Assembly: GCF_000281045.1 (NCBI RefSeq)
Contig: NW_008246129.1
Location: 217,619-241,237 of the forward strand
Direction: 5' to 3'
Length of the DNA: 23,619 nucleotides
Origin: Saprolegnia diclina VS20
Lineage: Eukaryota; Oomycota; Saprolegniomycetes; Saprolegniales; Saprolegniaceae
The translations under genes and the position numbers were made by a program. Positions 1-10,888 of the stretch are shown here, piece by piece. Each line of letters opens with the position of its first letter. Positions within the stretch are counted from its first letter, which is position 1. The notes beneath the pieces are model-generated. The model was not told the DNA's origin. It saw nothing but the letters and a program-made list of their open reading frames with translations, and did not search any database.

Positions 1-72
1 GGAAGGCCGACCAGCAGCATCTGTTCGAGTCTTTGTGTGATATGCAATTATCCTATTGCAAGCGTTGCGGCA

Positions 73-1225
73 ATGCGCGCGACGCGGGTGCTGCACACTG
101 GCAGCAACGTCGGCCTCGCCGACTACATGCTCGTACCGTACACGCTGGCCCTGACCATGTCGTCAACAATGGCGCTCGTGACATGCGTCGTCGTCTTCAA
201 GTGGACCAATGTCAAACAACACGCGAGCCAAGGCGCCCTCTTCATGTTCTTTGCGTGCACCGTCGTGTGGTCGGCCGTCACGTTTGTCGGCTGCATCGCC
301 AAGTACCTCGACCGCCGCGAGACGAATTGGGACAACTCGCTGACAAAGTATACGTTCCTCGTCGCACAAATCTTCCAGGTCGGGGCCGGGCTCTGGCTTC
401 TCGTCGCTGTCCACGAGATCAAGCGCATGGTCTTCGCGCCGCGCTCGGCTGCCAACAGCAAGCGCGCTATGCGCTTCTTCGTCGCTAGCATCTACGTCGT
501 TTTGTGTCTCTATGGTCTGGGCATGATCCTCTACGTCAGGCTGCACTTTGGGGCTGACGACGACCATGACGACGACCATGTCGATGAACATGATGATCCC
601 AACAGTGCGGGCTTCGGTCATGAAAGACAGCTCAACTTTTTCGAGGCGCTACAGTGGGGTCACAGTCTACTGCGCATGGCCACGGTTCTGTACCCGATCG
701 GCATGAGTCTCTACTTTCACGCGCGCCGGTTCGACATCGAGCGTGACGGCGAGCGTAGCAAGATCTCGCTCCGTCAAGTGCAGGTAATCGGGCTCCTCAA
801 TGCAATTGCGACCGTGCCGATATGCCTCACCGAGACAAGCCATTACCATACACTCAACGTCTTCGTGCAGCTTGCGCAGTTTTTGTACTACCTTTCCGGC
901 GCCGTGTCGTCGCTCGCCGTCGGCTACTTTCTCCCGCGCTTTCAAGATCTCGCTCCGTCAAGTGCAGGTAATCGGGCTCCTCAATGCAATTGCGACCGTG
1001 CCGATATGACTCACCGAGACAAGCCATTACCATTCGCTCAACGTCTTCGTGCAGCTTGCGCAGTTTTTGTACTACCTTTCCGGCGCCGTGTCGTCGCTCG
1101 CCGTCGGCTACTTTCTCCCGCGCTTTGACAAGCTCCTCCAGACGCCACGGTCGTCTGCTGCTGTTTCCTGCGTGAGCTCTCCACCGTCATCGGAGGGAAT
1201 TTATATTCTGGAAACGCGGCAGTAA
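73..1225 (+). CDS. Seven-transmembrane protein, 3' part disrupted by a tandem duplication
   Basis: Uncharacterised membrane protein; I do not recognise the family. From the ATG at 73 the frame shows seven hydrophobic segments at about residues 19-43, 55-78, 93-115, 133-156, 199-216, 236-253 and 262-287. An Asp/His-rich loop (residues 161-176) lies between segments 4 and 5 and could bind metal (inference). The frame is open back to base 1, so an upstream exon may exist. At 943 a 184-bp copy of 759-942 begins. Because 184 is not a multiple of three, an unspliced reading leaves the original frame and ends at 1128 with an arginine-rich tail. The original frame resumes after the duplication and stops at TAA 1223-1225, 43 bp before the convergent SUMO protease stop, which supports 1225 as the ancestral end. 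In copy 2 that frame has a TGA at 1007-1009. Either the gene is broken, or part of the duplication is spliced out, or the assembly is wrong here. Confidence 0.6.
759..1126 (+). repeat. 184-bp tandem duplication inside the 7TM gene
   Basis: Copy 1 is 759-942 and copy 2 is 943-1126, directly adjacent, beginning caagatctcgctccgtcaag. I see three differences: C825/A1009 (TGC to TGA in the ancestral frame) and two changes in the ACA to TCG codon that follows the CAT of the TCHYH-like stretch (near 857-860 versus 1041-1044). The copies are therefore about 98% identical, so the event is recent or is an assembly collapse of two alleles. Each copy covers transmembrane segments 6 and 7. Confidence 0.95.
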
Positions 1226-1268
1226 TAGCATTTGAAATCCATAGCACGCAAAAGAGTCCGAAAGTGGC

Positions 1269-2751
1269 TTAGGCATCAAAGTCTTCGTCGTCCGGAATCG
1301 AGCCTTCAATCGTCCGCAGAACCATGCGCTGGCGGAAAAAAGCCATGTTGCGCTGGCGAAACGAAAGTGCCTACTGCACGCGTTAGACGATGGCATTGAC
1401 AAAGAGACGGGACCTTGTTTTGCGCAATGTAGTCAGCAAACATGCATGTGAACATCCCGCAGTCGTGCGAGTTGCCTTGCTGCGGCGTATCGGGCTGCGA
1501 TGGAAGCAGCTCCCACCCAGTGGTGTCGAACGGCGACCCTTTCTTGTGCTGGTGCTCATCGCCAAGATATCTGTGGTACTAGTGTTAGCACTCGCGACCG
1601 TGGGCTACATACCGAAGCAACACCGAAAGGCACTCGGTGCCAGCACCATTCATCGAGTCATAGTACTGGATGCGTTTCTCCGTGACGTAGATGACGGCCA
1701 AGCACCAGTGCACCTAGCTCAATCGTAGTGAATTGTGATTGTCCCATGGAAGTTGAGCAAACATTGCAGATGTTGACAGGGATGAAGACCTTATCCATGG
1801 CGAAGAGGTCCAGCTACGCAACGTGGGTTTCAGTTTTGTACACCGAGATGTCGAGAGTCGTGCCTTTCGCGTCCACCGGCGAACGTTGATAAAGTTGTAG
1901 CCGTCTTCCGAGACCTTGGAGAAAAAGAACGAGTTGAAGAAGTGGCTGCCTGGAATGCCGAGCGCAGCGCTCACATGCACGTCGCGCTCCGCGAGCATTT
2001 GAAAGTAAAAGTTGATGATCTACACGCCCATCTGTGACTTCAGGAATTCAAGGAGCGATTCGACCTCGTCGTTGAGCCACTGGCCCGGGCGGAGGCACTG
2101 AATGAGGGCGCGGGTGATGTCGACGTTGAACTTCTGGCACAGAACTTTGTTCGAAGGACCGCTTGAGAGCGCGTCTTTAACGGTCTGTTCGTCTTCTTCT
2201 GAAAGCGCAAGGTCGGGGCCCTCATCACGAATCTCGTCGATCACGTGGTCGAACATGTCGTCGAGCTCTTCCGCGATGACCTCGTCGAGGAGGACAGCCC
2301 ACTGCCGCTTCGCAACCCACGCATCGTGCGCCTTTTCGATCGCACCAGATTCACGCTCGAGGCGGTACGAAGCAAGCTGGGCCTCGATTTCCGAAATCTC
2401 GCACGTTTGACCTTGTCGCGTCGACGAGTAGTTTGTCATCTCGTCATCCAGGACGCGGTGGAGCTTGCGCATGACCTGGCGCTCGAGTGGGCGGGATGGT
2501 GCGGCGCCAGATTGCGACGTCTTGCGGTGCGGTAGTTGCTTCATTGTGATGGCAAGCTGCCGAAGCAAGTCTTGGTTGTGCTGCTTCACAATCTGGACGC
2601 CGAACGGGTCCTTCGACGGCCGCACGAGCGTCGCAACCTTCTTCTTCACGACAAATTCATCGCGGTACTCTGTCGGGATCGCACCGTGGAGCAGCTTCCA
2701 GTAGTCGTGGCGACTGAGCTTTGCCTTGGACGCCCGCCGTTCTACGCCCAT
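1269..2751 (-). CDS. Ulp1/SENP-type SUMO-specific cysteine protease (C48)
   Basis: Predicted SUMO isopeptidase that matures SUMO or removes it from targets. Six exons: 2065-2751, 1864-2019, 1763-1813, 1613-1713, 1414-1570, 1269-1370, giving 417 aa. The catalytic domain occupies the C-terminal half. It starts with GQWLNDE joined to IINFYFQ across intron 1, followed by the FFNSFFF and NVRRWTRK motifs. The triad is His300 (VHW), Asp317 (YYDSM) and Cys369 (NSHDCGMF), with oxyanion Gln363. The N-terminal 220 residues are charged and not recognisable. Introns are 45, 50, 49, 42 and 43 nt; the second appears to use a GC donor. ATG 2751 is the first in frame, but another frame (2742-2999, with a possible start within it) could supply an upstream exon, so the N-terminus is uncertain. 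It lies downstream of the cullin gene on the same strand. Confidence 0.93.
1814..1863 (-). other. Probable GC-AG intron in the SUMO protease gene
   Basis: Read on the minus strand, the exon ends ...cgaaag and the intron starts gcacga and ends gcgtag (50 nt). This choice joins NVRRWTRK directly to LDLFAMDKVF, the expected family spacing. The nearest GT donor, 20 nt further in, breaks the frame. The donor GCACG is one T-to-C change from GTACG, the commonest donor start in this window. Confidence 0.7.
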
Positions 2752-3184
2752 GTAGCTCGCGACGGTGGCGCTTTCACTGGCAGATATCGCTCTATCAAGA
2801 CGGCGCTCGAGGCGCCATGCGTCCGCTTCCGCCGTGGCACACTAAAGAAATCCTCACTCATGGACTGTCGTGGCTCCCATGCTGCTCGTACCTCCGCAGC
2901 CATTTCGCTGCCCGGGATTCTGTGGCGAGCTCTATCCGGAATACCGCTCCAGCATCCGGTAGCTAGAAATGCAGTAAAATTACAGGTAAAACTATGCAAT
3001 TTCCGAAATCTAGAAGAGAAAAATACTGGAAACCGCCACGGACGGAAGAACTCTCTCGAAGAGGATGCTCCAACTTCTCCACGTTTTGTCCCTCAATCTT
3101 TCAAGGTGAGAAAGTCACAGGAATTGAGCAAGTGCTATATAGAAAAAGGTCACGAGCAAGGTTCAATCAAAACGCCTGGGCCAG
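2752..3184. other. Spacer between SUMO protease and cullin genes
   Basis: A 433-bp stretch holding the 3' flank of the cullin gene and the 5' flank of the protease, both on the minus strand. It contains an AT-richer part (about 2970-3170). Open frames here, including a 237-codon plus-strand frame (2536-3249), have no recognisable motif and mostly run antisense to the protease. A minus-strand frame ending at 2742 might contribute a 5' protease exon. No other feature is seen. Confidence 0.6.
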
Positions 3185-5712
3185 TTAAGCCACATAGCTG
3201 TAGAGCCGGCGGTCAGACTGGCTCCGCGTCAGGTATTCGCGCTCGATGAGACTTTCAATGCGCCGCTTGACAAGCTGAGGCGAAGGCACGAATCGTGTAG
3301 CGAGCTGTCGGGTCACTTCGGCCATAAGGTTGTTATGTTGCATCGACTTGCGAGTCTTCATGATGCGCACAATGGCCGCTTCAATGAGATGCTTGCGGTC
3401 CTCGGCGACCGTCGACGGAAGCTCGTCACTGACCGTGACGCTGGCGGGCGCATCCCCCGAGCTATCTTTGAGCGACACGAGTGGAATGCGCACCTTGTGG
3501 AGCTTCGACTTGTACTCGTGATTGACACCAAAGCAGTCGTCGTCGTCAATACCCTTGCCTCGCGACGACTTGGTGAGGATTCGAAACTTGGGTGTGCAGA
3601 GCGAAATCAAGTGACGCTTGAGCTCGGACGGCTCGATGTTGGTCGCAGCTGCAATGTCTCGGTACGTCATGTTCTCGCGGTCGTTGAAGAGCACGAGAAT
3701 GCACATCTGGTACGTCGAGACCGTGAGCTCGTGGCGCTGGACGTTGGGTCCTACACAAGAGCGAAATTTGCATTTATATACGTGTGAAACGTTGTACCAG
3801 AACCGAAGACTGCTTTGACATCGGCAGAGCCCATGTTGTAGAGCCAGTTGAGCTTCCGGCCGTTGTGGCGGCCAAAATAAAACGACTCGAAGCGGTGAAT
3901 CCACGCGCGGATCTCCAGTGGTGCAACGAGACCTGTCGAGAGGCAATTTTCCGTCGGCCAAAAGCCCGTCGTGAGCACTTGGACCTGCAGCGTCTGCGAG
4001 TGCTTCTTGAACCCGTCCATGAGATCCTTCGTCATCGCCATGTCTTTGAACATGCCCTCGAGCTTGGACGTAAACTGATAGCCGCACTCGGCCTTGAGCT
4101 TGGAGATCACCATCTTCTCGGCCTCGTCCGACGAACCCTTGGCGTTGAGTAGGCGCTTCGAGAGGAGACGCTTGTAGTACTCCTCGAAGACGTCCTTGTC
4201 GCTGAGGAAGCGAAATAGCCCAATAACCTTGTCGACTTGAAATTCCAAATCGTTGTCGTAGCGAGACTTGGACTTGAGGAGATCATCGAGGAACTGTGCG
4301 AGCATGAACGCGCACGTCCGCGTTGTGTTGAGAAAGGCTTCAAACCTTTGCCGTCGCGTTAGCGTATGATGGCACATGGAACGATGACGTACCCGCGCTG
4401 AATGCACTTGTAGAACGCCTTGTCGTCGCCCCAGCACTGCGTCAAGAACATTGCAAACTTGTCCTTCAGTACCAAGACGGCCTGGACAAACTGCACGGCG
4501 CCTTCGGACGGCTGGTGTTGGTTCAACTGCGTCTGGATCAAGTCGAGACCCGTCGACTTGATGTAGTTTGTGCAGCAGGACCCGATCTCTTCGAGTGCTG
4601 ACGGCGGGGCGCGCTTGAAGAGGACGTACATGCGTCGCAGGTCTACAATTGTGCAATTGACAAATACAACATAAAAGCATCGGTTCAAAGGTAATACCAT
4701 CGATGCGATCTTCGCGAAACATGGCCACGCACCCCGAGCCTTCCATTTCGACCAAAGCTTTTGCGTGGTTCTCAATGAGTTCGCGCTCGACAATTGCCTT
4801 GAGCTTTGCCTCCGTCGAGGCATTGAGGTACTGCAACACGCGGTTGTGCTCTTCCGAGAGGCGCTTGTCGGCCTTTTGCATAAAATCGGGGCACGTGTTT
4901 TGGTCCAGAAGTCGCTGGGCCTCGGCGTTGTAGAAGGCCGCCGTCGTGCGGAGGAACTCGGTTTCGAAATCGTCTTCGTACACCTGGTCAATGCATTAGT
5001 CGTCAAAGTGCGACCATGGTGTTCTCAAGTACCGTGTTCGTGTGGAGACCCAAGTCCACGAGCATGCTCAAGATGCCCTTCATTATCCCACGGTCGATGA
5101 GCTCGCCATTGCGCTCGTTTTCGATGTTTTGGAGAAGCATCCATCGCAGCCGATCCTTGACCTATGCGGATTTGGTTCCTCACGCATATGAGCATGAGAT
5201 GGACTACATACGTTCGGGTGACGGGCAATCGTATCCCGGAAGAGGAGCAAGCCCATATCGTAGATCGGGACCTTGCGCTTTCCGGGTACGTACGTGCGAT
5301 CCATGTACATCAAGATATCGCGAATCATGGTCATCGTGATTGTATGGTCCGTCCAAGTTGCGTAGAGCTCGAGCAGAAGCGATTCGTCCGGTGCTTGGAT
5401 CACGCGGTCAGCGAGTTGAACGAGATGCTCCGTGACGCACTCGACGACGCCCGCGTAAAGCATGTCTCCGTGCTTGTGCAGCACCATGTTGTATGAGTTC
5501 CTACGCATACGGGGGTTCGTTCACAGAAGCGGATAAAGAGACGCATGCTCGTACCGGTAGAGCTCCTCGAACGAGAGGAGCGACGCGTTGTGGCCATGGA
5601 TCTCCTTGATAGCGCATCGGAGGGCCTGCCATGTCTCCTTGGCCTTCGTGACATCCATGCCCACGTTGCTGCGGAAGGGCTTCACGACGAACTTCTTGCG
5701 CCCGGCTTCCAT
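3185..5712 (-). CDS. CUL3: Cullin-3-type scaffold of a cullin-RING ubiquitin ligase
   Basis: Scaffold that bridges substrate adaptors (BTB proteins for CUL3) and a RING subunit to ubiquitinate proteins. Seven exons: 5555-5712, 5212-5500, 5033-5161, 4698-4983, 4393-4642, 3798-4345, 3185-3750. They total 741 aa, the usual cullin length. The start MEAGRKKFVVKPFRS and then SFEELYRNSYNMVLHKHG match the CUL3 N-terminus closely. The middle has RDILMYMDRTYV, and VYEDDFETEFLR follows exon 4. The cullin-homology region has FEEYYKRLLSKRLL. The winged-helix end has IVRIMKTRKSMQHN with the neddylation lysine at residue 685, ending YSYVA. Introns are 54, 50, 49, 55, 47 and 47 nt, five of them containing a stop or shifting the frame if retained. 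The frame is open upstream to 5901 from another ATG, but that extension has no cullin match. Confidence 0.97.
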
Positions 5713-7065
5713 CGTCGTCGGTCCCTGTCGTCCGTCCCCTGTGCGCGATCTATGCGAGTGCTCGGAAAATGTGGGCAAAGGCAATACCTTTAAGAATTGA
5801 TACAGCTTGGTCGCCTGGTGCCTGGCAAAGTCAATATCTTCGAATGGCTGTATCGGATCCACTGTTGTGTGTGGTGCTGCCAAGAAAGGCTCATCGTTCA
5901 TGGCACAGCATGATTTCCAAGGAGTGGCTCGTGCTGCGTAGGAAGGGTGGTAAAGCCCCCATGATCCAATAACCGGCAGTGCTTACACGGACAAAGCTGC
6001 AAACCCGAGAGTCCAGTACATCGAAAACGTAGGCTGACTGAGCTTTGACAAGGAATTGCTATCAACTGTTTGCGCACTATGGCTATCAACCTGATGCGCA
6101 CCACACTCGCAATCGTTTAATTTGCGGCACAGCAACGATTTCCTAACAAGTTGTAAAGGTGTACCTGAAGAGAAGACTATGTTGTGATTCACAACAGGGT
6201 CTTCTTGTCTTACCACTACTGTACTGTATTCTTATAATATTTCGCGATATTTCGCGCTACAGCACAGCGCAGCAGTGCGTCGTTCACTTCTTCTTTGACA
6301 AGGTCGCGAAGAGCAACGTAAATGTCGACCGATCGTGACCATCGTGCTCTGAATCGTTTGTTTCCAAAACATCGTTTCAAAGTCGGGCAAATCAATCACA
6401 AGGTTCTGCACGCGTGAAAATAGTCGAAGCCATGCTATTTCACGGAAGAAAATTAGAGTTTCGTGGCGAATTCCTACCTGGGTGTGGTGACGAACTTAAC
6501 GGCGAAAACTTTCAAGTGCATGCGACACATGAGCCTGCCGAATGTATTCTAGGCAAAACCATGTCTCATTCGGTGCCATTTAACGCGAGACTTTCGAAAC
6601 ACTTTGCCGGGACTTTCTTGAAATGTGGAGATACGGAGCGCATTGTAGCTCATCCCGACGAGCCACCGCAACGCGTCGCAGTCGTACGTCGCAGGGCCGC
6701 CTTTGCGTCATCAAACATGAGCGCATCTTGCATGAGTGTCATTACCTCTAGAGCCGTCGCTGTTCCGATGCCTACCAATAGGAGTCGATGCAAGTGGCCC
6801 TAAAGATGACCCGCAAAGAAAGGTATCGCCTCTGGGGCCGAGACCGGTGGACTGCACCCTGAACTGCACCTGCGCGAGCGCAGCCGGATTCCCGAAGCCT
6901 ACAGTGTACTTGTCGATGCGCCGATCACTTCCGTGCCATCAAAGCGACCAGGATCCGGATAAAGATAGACAGCGCTAGGGTATGGTATACAAAAACGAAG
7001 AGTCGATGGGTCGAGTGACTAGATTGGGCCATACACAGTTTCGATATCCAAGGCAGAGGAGAACG
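5713..7065. other. Long spacer between cullin and EHD genes, no confident gene
   Basis: About 1.35 kb lying between two divergently transcribed genes, so it should hold both promoters. A plus-strand 129-codon frame (6414-6803) and minus-strand frames of 68-77 codons have no known motif. On the minus strand between about 6650 and 6960 some short pieces look coding-like (for example VGIGTATALEVMTLMQ), but frame breaks and the lack of a start suggest chance or a decayed gene. Around 6240 there is a small direct repeat, atatttcgcg/atatttcgcg. No RNA gene or repeat array is visible. Confidence 0.5.
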
Positions 7066-8888
7066 ATGGCCGCATCGCTCGACGAGATCGTGCACAACAG
7101 CCGCGCCGTGACGGACGGCCTCAAGAAGATGTACATCTCCAAGATTAAGCCGCTCGAGAAGAAGTACCTCTTCGACGAGTTCCACTCGCCATTGCTCAGC
7201 GAAGCCGACTTTGACGCCAAGCCCACGGTGCTCATGATCGGCCAGTACTCGGTCGGCAAGACGTCCTTCATCGAGTACCTTCTCGGCCAAAAGTTCCCCG
7301 GTGCGCGCGTTGGCCCCGAGCCCACGACCGACCGCTTCATGGCCGTCATGTACGGCGACGAGGAGCGCATCGTGCCAGGCAATGCGCTCGCCGTCTCACC
7401 GGATCTCCCGTATGGCGGCCTGAGCATGTTTGGTACGTCGTTTCTCAACAAGTTTGAAGCGTCGCAAGTGCCATGCAAGCAGCTCGAGCACATGACCGTC
7501 ATCGACACGCCGGGTATCCTGTCGGGCGAGAAGCAGCGCATTTCGCGCGGCTACGACTTCGTGCAGGTCGCCAAGTGGTTCGCCGAGCGTGCCGACATGA
7601 TCCTTCTCCTCTTCGATGCGCACAAGCTCGACATTTCGGACGAATTCCAGCGCGTCATTGAAGTCCTCAAGGGCCATGACGACAAGATCCGCTGCGTTCT
7701 CAACAAGTCGGACCAGATCGACCAGCAAAAGCTCATGCGCGTGTACGTATTGTGTGTATGCATGAGAATGATGCAGCACGCGAGGACGAGAAGGCCCCAT
7801 TGCGCAGGGGTTTTGAGGCCTCCCAGAGGCCCCTGAAACCAAACCCGCTACGTCGTGGTGTGATTGCCGTCTATGTACGGGCGTTCGCACTGTGATCAGA
7901 GCGTGCTGCTTTCTTTTTGGGATTCTTGCTTGGTCTTTGAAAGCTAATGTTGGCGTTTGTGTAGGTACGGTGCACTCATGTGGTCCATGGGCAAGGTCAT
8001 GAAAACTCCGGAAGTCATGCGTGTTTTTATCGGGTCCTTCTGGGACCAGCCACTACTCTTCAACGACAACGCTGCCCTCTTCGAGAAAGAGCGCAGTGAC
8101 CTCATGAGCGAGCTCCGGAAGCTGCCGCACAACGCTGCGATCCGCAAGGTGAATGAGCTCGTTAAGCGTGTGCGCCTGGCCAAGGTTCACGCATACCTCA
8201 TTGGCCACCTCCGCGACCAAATGCCCATGATGATTGGGAAGGACCGCAAGCAACAAGAGCTTATTGCGGCCTTGCCGCAGGTCTTCCGTGAGGTCCAGAA
8301 AAAGTACAACCTCCCGCCGGGTGATTTCCCCAGCCTCGAGGACTTTCAGAAGAAGCTCGAGGAGCGAAAGTTTGACAGCTTCAACAAGCTGCAGATCAAG
8401 ATGATCCAGGACGTCGAAGAGCTCATGTCGCGTGATATTCCCAAGCTCGTACGCATATATGGGTACAAACGATGTACGATGAGCCACGTGTGTAGATGAT
8501 GGCGCTGCCCAAGAAGGACGGCACGAATGTTCGCACCGACTCTAGCGACTCGATCAACCCTTTCCTGTCCAAGACACTCGACTGGGTCGTCACACCTTTC
8601 AAGGAGGAATATGACGCCATCTTCCGCACGCTGAGCGTCAACTCGATGGGCGAGGCCAGCGGTATGGCGTGTATGACGCCTCTGCTTGCCACGGGCTGCT
8701 CCCAGGAGCTGCTCAAGGTCATTTGGGATCTCGCCGACGTCGACAAGGACGGCTTCCTCGACAACGAGGAGTTTGCTCTTGCCATGTACCTCTGCCACCA
8801 AGTGAAGGACGCCAAGGACACAGGCTTCGAGCTTCCGAAGGAACTTACGGAGAACATGTACCCGCCAAGCCATCTCGGCCGCAAGTAG
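7066..8888 (+). CDS. EHD-family (C-terminal EH domain) dynamin-like ATPase
   Basis: Membrane-remodelling ATPase of endocytic recycling. Three exons: 7066-7742, 7965-8448, 8496-8888, giving 517 aa, close to the roughly 535 aa of animal EHDs. The G domain has the P-loop GQYSVGKTS (59-67), DTPG (147-150) and NKSD (213-216). A helical region follows, then an NPF motif at 408-410, which in this family can engage an EH domain. The C-terminal EH domain carries VIWDLADVD and an EF-hand loop DVDKDGFLDNEE (468-479). ATG 7066 was chosen for its context (aacgATGGCC) and because the conserved part begins there; an in-frame ATG at 7009 is possible. The first intron is 222 nt, the second 47 nt. MMALPK after the second intron is not a separate start. 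It ends 103 bp from the convergent coiled-coil gene. Confidence 0.96.
7743..7964 (+). other. Unusually long 222-nt intron in the EHD gene
   Basis: Donor gtacgtattg, acceptor tttgtgtag, with a branch-like gctaat about 20 nt before the acceptor. Splicing joins LMRV to YGALMWSMGK, as expected for EHD proteins. It is over three times longer than any other intron I could place in this window (40-59 nt). The interior is GC-rich with the self-complementary gaggcctc and contains in-frame stops. Confidence 0.9.
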
Positions 8889-8991
8889 TCGGCGTAGCAT
8901 TGATCTTCTCGTTCATATATATCTCGTCGATCATGTTGTTTGCTCCTCTTGCACTGCACGACACGTGTAGCTTGGGACGGAGGTTGTATGG

Positions 8992-10768
8992 TTACGACGG
9001 CGCCGTCAGCAGAAATTCGTCCTGGGCAGCTTCGCGCAACTCGTCGTAGGTGAGTGCGCGTTCATCTTCGTCGAGAAGTCGCGCTCCCGAACTACTAGAC
9101 GTCTCGGCCACAGGTAAGCTCGCAGGAGAAATCGCGTGCTTGGACTTTGGCTTGGCGGCGCTATGAGTGGCGGCTGGTGCTGGCGTAAGCTGCGCGATGA
9201 CGCACTTTTCGATCGTTTCGAGGTACTCGAGCATGTTCGCGTCCGTAATGTCGGTAAGGCTACCGTGAGACGGCGTTTTTTGCTTATCGGTTGTTTGATG
9301 CAGGAGCGTAAAGATCGAGTGCACGGACGCCTTGATCCGCCCGAGACGCACGCACGTCTCGTCGAACTCGGTATCCATCTGGGTGTTGCGCTCGTCGATG
9401 GACCGCAGCTTGGCACTGAGCGCACGAAGGTGCGTCTTATCAAGGACGCTTGCGCCAAGTCCTTCCTGCTGCTTGTACGCTTCGAGCGCCGCGACCGTCC
9501 GATCCAACTCAATGCGCACGTCGTCCACTTCTTTGTGGAGGCCTTCAACGTGCTTGAATTTTTTGAAGTTGTCTTCGTCCTTGCGCTGAATCTAGCTCAA
9601 AATGACAAGGTCCGTCCACACTGGGGCTGAAGGATTACTTCAAGTGTTAGCCTTTCGGCATCGGGGACGCCAGTCTCGGCAAAGATGTGCTCGAAGAGTT
9701 GTTGGTACTTGACAGCTTCGGCGCTCGAAGCGCTCGCCATCGCTTTATCGTACGCAATCTTCCATGACGAGAGTGCCGAGGCATGGTGCAGAGTCAGCTC
9801 CTGGTCAGGCGACAGCTGGCCGCTGACAATCTCGGCTTCGGGGGCCAACTCAATTGCCCGCGCGAGCTCCGCGGCCTCGTGGCTTGACGAGGCGATGAGC
9901 AGCTACAGGATTCGATGGAATGGTGCTTCGCGCATAGATATGCAGAAGTTGCACGCACCCGAAGCTCGCGGAACTCTTTTTCATACGACTGCTGCTCTGC
10001 GTCGACGAGAGCTTGGAGTTCGTGCACTTCCTTATCAATCTGAACTTTGCCTGAGACGCTGCGAGCGAGCTCAGACGTCGCCGCTTCCTATCGATTCTAT
10101 GCATTCCAGTACACACACCTCGCGATCCAACTTACGAGGCGCGCTTTGTACTCGAACGTTTCTCGCTCGAGTTTCTTGTAGATACCATCAAAAACGACCC
10201 GGTCGCGCCGGACCTTGTCAATTTGCTGGCGCAGGTGCTTGTTCACGGAGTCGACTTCGTTCTTCTTGACGAGTGATATCTCGAGCCGGTTCTACTCCCA
10301 TGTCTATACATGTAGTAGACTGTTTTGACCCATCCTCACCTCAAGGGCGCGGAGGCGACGCATAGCAGCGGCAGCTGACTCGAGCTTTTCGCTTTGCACG
10401 AACTCATCGCGGACGCGTTGTAACTCGTCATGGTGCCGACGGATCGCAGCCTCAAGCTTGACGATCGTGCGCTTCTCAACCTCGATCTTCTGCGTATATG
10501 ACGTGCTCTGCTTCTGGAGGCGCTGGAGCTTTTCCTGCTTGGCCGCACCCATCATCGTCTTGGCCTCGCGCAGCTCGATCGCAAGCTCTTGCTTGAGGAT
10601 CTGATTGCTTTCGTGGATCTGCCGAATCACCGCTCGCTGCTCCTGGACTGTGTATCGCTTTGTCGTTGTGTCGTCGGTGTCGAAGCGCAATCCCGACTCG
10701 TTTACTTCATCGTCATGCGTATCATCATCTTCATCGTACGACTTGGACACGCGACCATCAGCATCCAT
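8992..10768 (-). CDS. Outer dynein arm docking coiled-coil protein, CCDC63/CCDC114 (ODAD1) family
   Basis: Predicted subunit of the complex that docks outer dynein arms on axonemal doublet microtubules, hence needed for flagellar beating of zoospores. Five exons: 10340-10768, 10136-10291, 9959-10087, 9639-9902, 8992-9591, all phase 0, total 525 aa. Long charged coiled-coil stretches fill most of the protein. Family signature seen: LQRLQKQSTSYTQKIEVEKR, then NRLEISLVKKNEV, then KVRRDRVVFDGIYKKLERE (the RRERVxFDxIYKKLE block), and a later IFAETGVPD segment. Residues 30-45 are Asp-rich. The C-terminal 60 residues are Ser/Ala/Pro-rich and unstructured. Introns are 48, 48, 56 and 47 nt. ATG 10768 is preceded by a pyrimidine tract and tttttgcag, so a 5'-UTR intron may precede it. 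Family-level call is firm; which paralogue is uncertain. Confidence 0.86.
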
Positions 10769-10888
10769 GCTTCGCTGCAAAAAGAGAATGACGACTGCTC
10801 AAGATATATTGAAACGACAAGACGAGGAATGTTTGAATCAGGCTCACACATTACAGTAAACGCCACACAGAAAGACGCGTGAACCCAA

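Noticed and set aside
1007-1009. TGA as selenocysteine in the 7TM gene
   Set aside because: It aligns with a TGC codon in copy 1 of a recent duplication that also shifts the frame; a simple mutation explains it better.
2536-3249. 237-codon plus-strand open frame
   Set aside because: It overlaps the first exon of the SUMO protease on the other strand, has no motif, and runs through an AT-richer spacer; a by-product of GC-rich codon bias.
6414-6803. 129-codon plus-strand frame upstream of EHD
   Set aside because: No motif; the opposite strand shows equally plausible fragments, so there is no reason to prefer it.
7396-7890. 164-codon minus-strand frame
   Set aside because: It is antisense to the EHD G domain with no recognisable motif.
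8496-8888. Separate small EF-hand protein starting MMALPK
   Set aside because: The preceding 47-nt intron joins it in frame to the EHD helical domain, making the standard EHD architecture.
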